64,000 nucleotides of DNA from Spironucleus salmonicida (taxonomy: Eukaryota > Fornicata > Diplomonadida > Hexamitidae): assembly GCA_000497125.2 (NCBI GenBank), contig CM035318.1, positions 124,001 to 188,000 of the forward strand, given 5' to 3'. Within the stretch, counting starts at the first letter, position 1. Each line of letters starts with the position of its first letter. The translations under genes were made by a program, and so were the position numbers. The notes under the pieces are model-generated. The model made no database searches. It was given only the letters and a program-made list of their open reading frames with translations, and was not told where the DNA came from. Shown here one piece after another: positions 11,771 through 20,800 of this stretch.

Positions 11771-14071
11771 ATGAAAAAATAAGATGCACCTTAGTCACAA
11801 TTCCTTAAATTGAGCTCAGATATCTTCTAAACACCGTTTACATCTATTTTAGTGTTATAGACTACTCTTCATGAACTTCTTACAATGCTTTAGACTCCTT
11901 CCTTACAAGACTTCATATTGTAATTCCTAGACGATATTCCATCCCCAATCTCTAAGATATAGAGTACTTCTTTCATAGAAATATCTTAGATTTCACTCTT
12001 AACTTTAGGTAAAAAGCCAGCTTTTAACTAGTCAAAAAGATATTATATAGCGCTTGCAAACCGAGTAGTAGCTATATTTATAAAAGTGCGTGAAATTCTT
12101 TAGTAAACCCTCAACGATGAACTTTCATAGAAATAAACAACACTAATCCACCTATCTTGGAATTATGCTTTATACTAAAACTTTCTCAGTGAAAACGCAT
12201 ATGGCGACTAATTTTTGGGTCTTAGAGACATTATTTTGATGATTTTTGGTAGTGTTCCAAATTAATTTGAACTATGTGACTTCAACAAACGTTTAGGGTA
12301 ATTTCTTCTAAAATGGAGATATATTTTATCACGAATATTTAATGAAAAAATTCGTTTTATAGAACTTGTAAACAAACTTTTGGATACTAATTAGTTAAAG
12401 TAAATTGAATTCAACCAAATACATTAATCATAATCGCAAATTTTAAAGTATTTTGATTTTAACGAAGTGCGAGACCTTTGTGAAATGGTATTGATTTATG
12501 TCATGCCATTAAAGTAACTTTGTTTTTTGAATGCTCTGGATTTTTTAAAATCATTTATAGATTAAGCTAAAACATAATTAGAAAAACTAATAACCACTGA
12601 AGGTTCATTGGACCACCTTTTAACCCTTTCTATCTCTTCAGATTTAAGAAGATATTTATAAAATGTTCAATCAATCACTGAGCCTGAAATGTATTCAATA
12701 TTACTTAACTTGATGCTTAATGGTAAGATTCTGTTCTTTGATGAACAGACGTTTTTAGACAATATATAACTTTTTCAGGTAAATATCAATGAATTAATCG
12801 AAGGTGAACCTCAATTTGCCGATGTTTAGGGGAAATCAATAGAATAAATCCTCAATTTTTTCTTAAACTTCTAGGATTTTATAGATATTTAGGTAAATTC
12901 AAGTAAAAAAATTATCAGAACATCACTATAAAGCAAATAAATCAGAAAATTACTCAATTAAGAGTTTTCCTCTTATTCTGGAGCCAATATTTTCGATGCA
13001 TTTTTCGATTTAATTTATAAATTCTATGCTAAACTTTCAGTCTTATGTCCAAATACTTAATTTTCGATTATTTATGGTTTAAAGAACTATATGTAAAAAT
13101 TAACTGGGAAACACTATAATTTATCGAAAAACACAAAACATTAAAATCAGATTAACGACGATATAATGATAATGGAGTAAAAATAACCGAATTTCTTATC
13201 TTAGGAGAGTCAGATTAACAATTTTGGAAAAATTTTCGAGTCAGAAGCTGATTTTTCAAACTATGTAAAACAAATATAAGCAGAAACTCTCGAAATAGAA
13301 ACGAATTTTGAACTTATTTAAAGCTAAATTGGTGTATTTTCTACATAGCTGAAAAGTTATGCCAACCAAAACTAAATTGAAAAATTTGATTAAATTTCTT
13401 CTAAAAATACTCTGGAAAGTTAAATCAAAGCCAGTGAATATCTGTTGACCATGATGAAAAAATCAACAGATTAAGAGCAAATAGATGTTTTCCGGGTGGT
13501 AAAATACTTCGAAAATATGGTAAAATTGGACGAATGGAAGAACTACGATGAGGAGGAAATCTGTGCTATTGAAGAGATAATTGCAGAGTTTGAATTTAAA
13601 ACTGTAAATGGCGTTGTCAAATCAACCAATGACAGTTTAATTCATATTCTCAAAGAGGTGTTAGGTGGAATTCGTATTAATTTAGAGGGATAGGAGCACA
13701 GTATTTAGGAACGAATTACTTGGCTAGATAACATTAGGGATGAATATTATTTAGCCAAAACTATTCCACTGCATTAATTTGAGAAGATTGATTTGTTATG
13801 CAAGATATGGGCAGGTAACTTTAAGACTGTTTTTACTGCAGGATAAATGGTGGATTTAGGCAAAGAGAGGTCAGTCAAGTTTAAGTTTGAGTAGCTGGAT
13901 CATTTATTATAAAGACTTAAGGATGATTCGCAGGAGTTAATGAAATAAAATGATGAGGCTGAAAGAAGTTTGTTTTATGTGTTGTGTGTACTTATTCTAT
14001 TGAATTTTGAGTATGAATATGCGACTAATGGTTTGATTATATTATTAAATGGAGAATTTATAGATTTATGA
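11771..14071 (+). CDS. Unrecognised helical protein, 766 aa
   Basis: A long frame, ATG 11771 to TGA 14069-14071, with many TAR codons. Predicted composition is almost entirely alpha-helical, with leucine/phenylalanine-rich segments, no membrane helix and no compositional repeats. It has the texture of a large helical scaffold or HEAT-like protein, but I could not find a diagnostic motif. A segment near 13496-13690 is TAR-free over 65 codons and less AT-rich than the rest. The gene is convergent with the GINS-like gene, whose stop is 16 bp away. Reality is supported by length, by the lack of any TGA over 766 codons and by normal hydrophobic spacing. Confidence 0.7.
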
Positions 14072-14087
14072 GTGATATAAACATTCA

Positions 14088-14582
14088 TCAATATCCATAA
14101 TCAACGACTACCTGGATTTGTTTGTTCTGGTAATATTAAAAAATATCGCTCCATTGGCCCATAAACATCATATCTTTTATTAACTTAACAATACTACCGC
14201 TCAACAATATCTCTCCTAAATCTTCTAATACTAAAAATAGTCCAAATCCTACTTTCATACTTAGTGAACAATTAAATTTAGCTAAATATTATCGTTTATA
14301 GTCATTAACTTATGTATTGTAGTCTGATTTTTCCTCTTTGAATGTTTTATAGTTAAAAGATACAATCGTGTATCTAAGCTGCTTCTATATTTAATTCTTT
14401 AAAAGAAGAACTGATCGTTTTGAGTTTTAAGCAGTTTCAGGAAAATTTGTGACATGATCTTATGCTAATTATAATTATTTTGTAATGAACTATAATTCTT
14501 CATATAGTTAAGGTAGTTAATCTTAATCAGGCTGGTAAGATTATTTCGTCTACGATATTAGAGACAACCAAATATTTTTCAT
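14088..14582 (-). CDS. GINS complex subunit, Psf1-like
   Basis: 164 residues. The N-terminal two-thirds are helical (LPQLYEELQFITKQLQ, then SVLLLKNQIQKQLRYTIVSF, then EEKSDYNTQVNDYKRQYLAK), followed by a short beta segment VGFGLFLVLEDLGEILLSG and a last helix. Psf1 has this order: an alpha A-domain with a conserved helix ending in YKxxL, then a small B-domain containing a V-R-x-L-x-D-x-G-E motif. Here VLEDLGEI fits that motif. GINS binds MCM2-7 and Cdc45 in the replicative helicase. Family length (about 190-210) is slightly longer. The match rests on pattern, not on strong identity. It is divergent from the GTPase-like gene over a 50-bp A/T spacer. Confidence 0.5.
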
Positions 14583-14632
14583 TTTAATATTTATAAATAT
14601 ATATGTAATTTATATTAATATTACAAAATAAA
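14583..14632. promoter_or_regulatory. Divergent A/T promoter, Psf1-like and GTPase-like genes
   Basis: A 50-bp spacer between divergent start codons, made almost only of A and T, including TTTATAAATATATATGTAAT. It must serve both genes and is one of the shortest divergent promoters in the AT-rich part of the window. Confidence 0.45.
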
Positions 14633-15847
14633 ATGCCAGAGTATTAAACATTTTCTTGTCCGTTTTTCATTGTTGGTGATAGTAATACAGGTAAGCGTAC
14701 ATTTGCTAAATCTTTATCCCATAACTTTTAATTAAACGCATAGGATGATAGGTTTAATATTTAAGTGCGTTCAAAATTAATAATATCGCTTATTGAAGAT
14801 TTGCCTGAACAGCCTTTTGGATTGATTTTAGTTTATGATATAACTAATTAAATATCATTTGATTATATAAAAAATATTGTTACAAACCTTCCAACTTCTT
14901 AAATTATTATTCTTCTTGGCACACATCGTGATTTATAGGATCAACGATAAATAGAATATGAGGTAGCCTAAGATTTTAAAAAGTTGCATAATATGATTTG
15001 GTTTGAGTTTGCAGCAGATAGCTAAAAGTAAGCTGATATATTAACGAAGTAAATATTTATCAGATCAGTTTTTGCTATAAGAAATATTATTGAAACAGGA
15101 TGTATTATTCCAACATTAAAAGAAACAGAAAGTAACTAATATTTACAAGTATGCTAAATTAATGATTAATTTGTAAATGAAGATGAAATGATGAATCTTT
15201 CTGCAATTATTGATGAAGAATAATCTGGAGGTGTCAATATGCAGTCCCCAGATCTTCATGTTTTCTAAGAATCACTATCCCCTTAAACTTTAAGATAAAC
15301 ATACTAAGTAGAAGCTGACAAATTTTATATATCTTAAAAGAGCTAACAGAAAGTATTTAAAAAAATAGAAAAATTAGAACGGGAACCACCAATTTTATAA
15401 CTAGATTTAGAATTAAATGGTAATATATATAAATTAGAAGTTCGAAGGGATGATGTTGCATATGATTTGGCAAAATGTTTTGTAGAACGATATAGTCTTG
15501 ATCATTCTATGATAAAATAAATATCACTTTTAGTTTTAGATAGATTATCCTAATTTAGCTAGTAAGAGAGAGAAAGTTAGTTATAGCGGAAAAAACAGGT
15601 AATTGATAATTATCCATTTAACGAACCAAAATTTTTTCATAAGGAGGTTAGAAAAGTTTTATTTAAATTTGAACTTGAAGTGGCAGCAAAAAGCATTACT
15701 GTGGCATGGAGAGAAGGAGATGAATCACGACGTGTAGCAATGGGTTTGATAAAAACTTTAGGCTTAAAAGAAGAATTATATTATAATTTTATTATAGGTA
15801 AAATTAACGAAATCCTAAGTCTGTGGAAACTTAGCTAAGATGAGTGA
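14633..15847 (+). CDS. Ras-like GTPase-domain protein with C-terminal extension
   Basis: 404 residues. Residues 11-25 carry a P-loop, IVGDSNTGKRT (GxxxxGKT with Arg between K and T, so atypical). FGLILVYDIT resembles the beta-4 strand of Ras-family GTPases, and LGTHRDL stands where NKxDL is expected, with Asn and Lys changed. No clear DxxG is seen. After a polar linker (residues 190-255), a second domain starts at LQLDLELNGNIYKLEVRR and has a ubiquitin-like feel, followed by a helical basic tail. The protein is probably a divergent Rab/Ras-like GTPase, possibly without hydrolysis. Its TGA stop (15845-15847) is four bases inside the GC-rich repeat, so the gene end and the repeat edge coincide. 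Confidence 0.7.
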
Positions 15848-15852
15848 GAACG

Positions 15853-16401
15853 TCAGATCACTACCACCCCCGCTGCGCGCAGCTCCCGGGCCACCTCCTC
15901 CGCGCTGTCCGGGAACACGCGGCCCGTGAGGCCAGTTAGCACGCGCACCTCGGTTGCGTACTTGAGCGCATCGAGGGCGGTGGCCTTGACGCAGAACTCG
16001 AGGGCGAGGCCCACCACGTCAATGCGGTGCACGTTGCGGCTCTGGACGAACCGCGCCAGCCCGTCCGACTAGAAGCCGGAGAAGGCCTCCACATCCTCGC
16101 GCTGGCCCTTGCTGAAGACGTGCTCGGGGACGGCAAGGCCCGGGGCGAAGGCGGCGCCATGGGTGCCCTGGACGCAGTGCGCGGGCCACTGGATGGACTC
16201 CGGCGTGGCGTCGATGCAGATCCCCGGCACGGCCTCGAAGGACTGGTGTGCTGGCGGGTGCCAGTCCCTGGTGGCGACGCAGTAGTCGTAGTCCGGCTGG
16301 GCGGCGTTGATCATGGCCACGAGCCGGGCGTCCTCGATGGTGGGCAGGGAGCCGCCTGGCAGGAAGTCGTTCTGCAGGTCCACGATGATGAGGCAGGTCA
16401 T
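15853..16401 (-). CDS. Nicotinamidase (copy 1), with one in-frame TAG
   Basis: 182 residues, isochorismatase-like fold. Visible active-site features: Asp8 in IVDLQNDF, metal ligands Asp46, His48 and His52 in RDWHPPAHQSF, WPAHCVQGTHGA, Lys98 in FSKGQ and the nucleophile Cys137 in VVGLALEFCVKATALDA. The enzyme converts nicotinamide to nicotinate in NAD salvage. Codon 111 is TAG (16069-16071), just after SGF; under TAR = Gln the protein is full length, under the standard code it would lack the catalytic cysteine. It is the only TAR codon in a GC-rich gene that otherwise avoids A/T-rich codons. It is divergent from the membrane-protein gene over 37 bp. The duplicate is at 23567-24115. Confidence 0.92.
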
Positions 16402-16438
16402 GTTCGTGGAGGGGTGATTTTACCAAATCCGCCCCAAA
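16402..16438. promoter_or_regulatory. 37-bp bidirectional promoter in the GC-rich block
   Basis: Between the divergent starts of nicotinamidase and the membrane protein lie only 37 bases. Within otherwise GC-rich sequence there is a short A/T island, TGATTTTACCAAATC, flanked by GGGG and CCCC. Giardia promoters are also short A/T-rich tracts beside the start codon, so this is the probable initiator for both genes. The same sequence is present in copy 2 at 23530-23566. Confidence 0.5.
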
Positions 16439-16900
16439 ATGGCGAGCACGCCGGATGTCTCGCAGTTCGTGATCAACATCATCATCCTCATCATCTTCGT
16501 CGCACTGTTCCTGATCGCCACCATCTCCACGTTGTCCTCGCGGTACTACGTGCGCCGGATGGGCCGCAACCTGCTCACCCGCCCGCTGCCCTTCACGGCC
16601 CTGGAGAACGTCAAGTTCAAGTCCCACCGCGTGAAGGCCATCCGGGACGCCGTCGAGCGCATGGTCCCCGCCCTCCTGCGCCAAGACGACGTCGCGGTGG
16701 ACCCCGAGGCCAAGCGCCGCAACTACGCTGCCGCCGTGGCCACGATGGACCGGCTGTGGAACCCGGACGGGGCGTTCCAGGCTCGCAGCGAGCCGTACCG
16801 CGCGATGCTGGAGCGCGCGCAGTGGTCGGGGGAGGAGGTCAGCCGCGCGGACTTCGAGGCCTTCGTGGAGCTGGGCGGCAGGCTAGTGAGCAAGCAGTGA
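16439..16900 (+). CDS. Single-pass membrane protein, copy 1 (weakly C1orf43/NICE-3-like)
   Basis: 153 residues. The N-terminus is MASTPDVSQFVINI, followed by one strong transmembrane helix (residues 12-32, Ile/Leu/Phe/Val) and the basic stretch SSRYYVRRMGRN, which suggests a cytosolic C-terminus. The remaining 115 residues are helical and charged and end in SKQ. The layout and a segment with FKSHRVKAIRDAVERMVPAL and NYAAAVATMDRL recall the C1orf43/NICE-3 family, but the resemblance is weak. There are no TAR codons; codon use is strongly G/C-ending. Its TGA directly abuts the TGA of the opposite-strand small gene. Confidence 0.75.
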   Translation: MASTPDVSQFVINIIILIIFVALFLIATISTLSSRYYVRRMGRNLLTRPLPFTALENVKFKSHRVKAIRDAVERMVPALLRQDDVAVDPEAKRRNYAAAVATMDRLWNPDGAFQARSEPYRAMLERAQWSGEEVSRADFEAFVELGGRLVSKQ

Positions 16901-17089
16901 TCACTCGCGGTGCACCCCCGCGGCGTGCCTGCTCTTGGCGTGCACGGCGGCACAGCGCTCGGCCGGCGTCAGCGTGGTGCTCTGGCGGTGCCGGGACCGC
17001 GCCAGGCTCTGCTGCAGCAGGCGGATGCGGTAGTCGGCCCTCCGCAGCTGGGCCTGCAGCACGTCTCTCCGGGGCTCGGGTGCTGGCAT
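16901..17089 (-). CDS. Small basic helical protein, copy 1 (62 aa)
   Basis: 62 residues from ATG at 17087-17089: MPAPEPRRDVLQAQLRRADY, then an Arg/Gln-rich helix and HAKSRHAAGVHRE. It is strongly basic and probably helical, and I recognise no family. Its stop codon (16901-16903) is immediately next to the stop of the convergent membrane-protein gene, and its start lies 28 bp after the stop of the methyltransferase gene on the same strand. Tight packing and identical preservation in both copies support a real gene, but it is short and could be a chance frame in GC-rich DNA. Confidence 0.45.
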   Translation of the reverse strand: MPAPEPRRDVLQAQLRRADYRIRLLQQSLARSRHRQSTTLTPAERCAAVHAKSRHAAGVHRE

Positions 17090-17117
17090 TCCGATCAAGT
17101 TTCCCGGGCTCCGGGCC

Positions 17118-17720
17118 TCACTCCCGCACCGCGCGGATCACCACCAGCGCCTCGCTCTGCAGGCGCTTCCGCAGCACCACCGCGGCCGTGAAGCCCCGGG
17201 TAGCGAGCACGGCCAGCAGCTGGTCCGGAGCGTTCGCCTCTATTGCCACCATATATACCGTGGCACCGGGACTGCACCTGGCTGGTAACTCTTGGAGGAA
17301 ACGGTCTATCACATCCCTGCCGTGCGCGCCACCACAGAGAGCCAGGTCCAGCAGATTGTCGCACTGTAGGTCCCCCGGCACGTAAGGCGGGTTGAACGCT
17401 ATTATATCGAATTTTCCATCAACATTTTAGAAAAGATCTGACTAAATAAACTCTCCTTATAAATTATTAACAATAAATGTATTTTGCGCATTCTACAAAG
17501 CTAATGGATTTATATCAGTACAGTAAGGAATAATTTGAAACTATTTAGCCATCTATATTGCAACACATCCATACCCGCATCCGATCTCAATACATCTTGT
17601 AGGTTGAATAGAAGGTGGAAAATTTAAAATAGAATCCATAAGTAAGAATGTATCTTCATCTGGTACATATACTTCATTATAATTTTAAATTTCAAACAGT
17701 GGCAAAGAAGCTTGTTTCAT
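17118..17720 (-). CDS. eRF1 glutamine methyltransferase (MTQ2/N6AMT1 family), base-composition mosaic
   Basis: 200 residues, class I SAM methyltransferase. VYVPDEDTFLLMDSI is the N6AMT1/Mtq2 N-terminal motif, CIEIGCGYGCVAIQMA the SAM-binding loop, CTDINPLAL motif II, and FDIIAFNPPYV the catalytic NPPY (residues 110-113). The C-terminus matches N6AMT1 around GGAHGRDVIDRFL. The family methylates Gln of the GGQ motif in eRF1, with Trm112 as partner. Residues 1 to about 106 are encoded by AT-rich DNA with several TAR Gln codons. From the repeat edge at 17403, three codons before NPPY, the gene is GC-rich with CAG and no TAR. The frame is unbroken across the junction. Copy 2 of the block carries only the 3' half. 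Confidence 0.9.
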
Positions 17721-17877
17721 TGGAAACGGAATACTAATAATTTATTATTTCCTATAAAATAAATAGTGATTAGTATGGATTTTAACTGATAATATTATAT
17801 ACTTGTATACACCTATATGTAATTGCAAAAATATATTTTATTATATAATTTAACTAGAATTATACCACTTCAAAATC
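17721..17877. promoter_or_regulatory. Divergent spacer, methyltransferase and WDR17-like genes
   Basis: 157 bp of A/T-rich DNA between two start codons. Close to the WDR17-like start stands TATTATATAATTTAACTAGAATTATACC, which resembles TATAATATAATTTAACTTAAATTATATT ahead of the formin gene: both share TATAATTTAACT with an AATTATA a few bases later. This is a candidate core-promoter motif. Confidence 0.45.
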
Positions 17878-20800
17878 ATGTAAGAAATCTAACGTTTACA
17901 TGCTGGTGTTTCCACATATACAACATCATCAGTTGGACATTGGCGTAATTTTATCATGTATATGTCTAATTTTAATGTTGTTGTATTCTAGTTAGACCCT
18001 TTTAGACATTTTGCAACCGTTTAAGGACCTAATGATATTAACGATAACGAATCTTCAGGAATTATTGCATTAGCTATTAATAAATCTGGTTAATTAGCAA
18101 TGACATCAAGAAAAGGTATGTTGTAAATTTTTTAACTCCCTAATGTTGAAAGTCCCATTTATTGTTAATCTATTGATTATAAAAAAAGGAATGAAGATAT
18201 ATAAATAGCAGATAGAAGAACTACAAAAGTATTTTTTGAACTTCTTGAATTTCATCCGAATCTTTAAAATGTTGTCTGCGCATATGATGGTACAAATTAA
18301 GAATGTCTTTTTATTAATTTTGAATTAGATAAAGTGTACAAACTGAAGGTCCCTGAAAAAATTAATACAATTGGCATGTTTGGTTCATAATAATAAGGCT
18401 AAAATACTATGTTCTTAGGAACTGTATTAACTGGTAAAATGCTTTATTTTTCTTAATTATAAGAAAAACTATAAGAATTTTATGAAAAGAAATCAATAGC
18501 AAAGAAAATTAATTATTCTTCTCTAGAAGTAGATTAATAAAAGTATGAACTGTAATTGGAGAGAACAGTTGCTGAAGATACAATACCTATGACAGGCTTT
18601 GTTCATGCTAAAAATATTAATTATAGTACGGTGTTATCTTTATCTGAAGATACATAGGCATAAGGGGTAACGCATAATATAGTTTCTACTTGGTATTAAG
18701 GTTATATTCTTGTTCATGATATGCTTAATGTACTATAAGATAATAAAAAATAGTAAGAGGGTTGTAAATTAACAGGTTTCCGTTAGATTAAGCAAGCTAG
18801 ATGTTCAGCTTTTGTCGCCGATAACCCAGGATTATTAGTTGTAGGGTTGTCTTCTGGTTAGTTATAATTTGTTAATGTAACCTCTATATAAACACCTAAA
18901 AACTAGGAATATATAAATTATGGATCATTTTTTGGACATTCTGCAGATTTTATTAATGCATCATTATAAAATGCTATGAATACAGATTATTATCTCTCTT
19001 CATTCTCATCTGATGAAATTATAGCAGATGTAATTGTATCACGGGGCAACCCAATTATTTCTGTTAGATCTTTTGCATTTGAGGGAATATAAACTTAATA
19101 ACCAAAAGGTACTGTTCAATCACCACTATCAGTAACAGAATATTCATAAACTGAGTTTTCAAAGACAGGAATTAGTTCCAGAAAAATCATAGTTTATGGT
19201 ACTTGTGTCGACGGTTCATTTTTCATATATGATTATTCTTAGCAATAATTTATATACTAATCTTAGCCTAACCATTCAGAATCAATATTTTCTTTACAAG
19301 CACATCCAACATTTCCTAATTTATATGCATCTATTTCAGCAGATACCACTTGTAAAGTTTGGAAAGATACCAACTATGGTTTAATTGTTGATCAACAATT
19401 TGGCTCATAAGGAGCATCTAGATAATATTCATAAGAAAAAGCAGTATCTGGATCATTTGGAAACAAGTCTGGTGGGTCGCTAAACACTTACCATTTATTA
19501 GGTCCATTACTTTCAGGAGCTTGGGATCCAAGACCATAATCATGTTTCATGATGCTTTCATCATTTTCTGGAAATGTCCTTATAGCAGACATTTGGAGAG
19601 GCTCTATATTTGCACAGTATAAAAAACATAAAAGCAAGGTTTTAGATACTGCTTGGTCCTTAAATCCAAGATGTTTGGCTGCTACTGTTTCTGCCGATGG
19701 GACGGGTAGAATATATTGTTTTGATAGAAATATTGATGTAACAAAAAATTAAGATAAGTTCGATGTAAATATTAATTTTATGGAGTTTGTTACCTAAACT
19801 TTTTCTCTTAACGGAGTAGCTTTTTCTCCACACGATCCTTTAATTGCGGTAGCATGTGGAGATGGATATGTGAGAGTATATGATTTAAAACTATTTGAAT
19901 AGACAAATGATGAGATATTATAATATTTAGAAAAAGAAAAAATAGAGCATAATTTCATTTAGCCAATTTAAATAGGGAAGTTTAACGTGAGCGAAAAAGC
20001 CGTTCATAAGGTTACTTTCCATCCTGTGATGAAAAATGTATTAGGGGTAACTTGCGATGGCGGTGAGTGCAGAATCTACCGTTACGAGTGGGATGGAAAA
20101 ATGAATTTCAAAGTCTAAACTGCTGCTATTCTTATAGGTCATGAAAACAATGGTAGACCAATCGTTTTCCACCCAGAAATTCCTTATATCGTTCTTACTG
20201 GAAGCTGGGACGGCACTATTAGGGTGTGGAATTGGGTTAAGGTCAAGCAAGAATATATTCACCATCTTGGCGCGGACGTCTATGGAATAGCTATTTAGCC
20301 GTCAAGGCCTTTCGAGTTTTTGGTAGGTTCACGAGATTTGACCATTCGAAAATTCTACCTAAAAGATCTGGCTCAAAAGTTCACTTCTGAGTGCATTTAG
20401 CAGTGTATGCTAAACTCAGTTTTGACGTTTAAAAATGGAAATTCGTATGGCCAGATGACAAATTAGGATTTGAAGTCGCAATTTGACGCAAAAACGCTCT
20501 GTCCGCATACCTGCGATAGCATTATTAACGGATTTGCAGCGCTAATTAACAAACCTAGTTATAAATTGATGAAGGATTAGTTTGACGCGAATCCGAACTA
20601 CAAGTAGCTTTCTGGAGACCTCTCCAAGAACTTTCTGACAGACTTGAATTCTCGAGAAGATAGCTAAAAGCATAATATTTTGTACACTCTCTCGACCATT
20701 ATTTCGTTCTTTTACCCATCTGATTCTGGTGCTAAATAGTTGCTCAATTCGCTATCATTTTACGCAAAAGATGAATTTGACTTTTACGTTAAATCAGCAA

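Larger units (their letters stand above)
15842..17403. repeat. GC-rich inverted duplication, copy 1 (1,562 bp)
   Basis: Base composition changes abruptly from A/T-dominated to roughly two-thirds G+C at both edges. The reverse complement reappears at 22565-24126 with the same length and no indel; the one difference I found is A at 17368 against G in the (reverse-complemented) other copy. The block holds four closely packed coding units: nicotinamidase, membrane protein, small basic protein and the 3' half of an eRF1 methyltransferase gene. No transposase, terminal repeat or target-site duplication is visible. Both edges of this copy lie inside functional neighbouring genes, so this copy looks like the older one. 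Confidence 0.95.

Noticed and set aside
11535-11773. Hydrophobic small frame upstream of the 766-aa gene
   Set aside because: It runs through the A/T promoter tract, has low-complexity Ile/Tyr/Phe composition and overlaps the next start codon.
14068-14450. Plus-strand frame starting at an ATGA overlap with the 766-aa gene stop
   Set aside because: It is antisense to the GINS-like gene and ends at a TGA after about 130 codons with no coherent domain, whereas the minus strand gives a family match.
16019-16684. 221-codon minus-strand frame in the GC-rich block (twin at 23284-23949)
   Set aside because: It is a shadow of nicotinamidase and the membrane protein; His/Arg/Asp-rich and without family features.
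16027-17385. 452-codon plus-strand frame in the GC-rich block (and its twin at 22583-23941)
   Set aside because: It overlaps the nicotinamidase, membrane-protein and methyltransferase genes antisense or out of frame, has an Arg/Gly/Ala/Pro-rich composition typical of GC-rich shadow frames and no domain.
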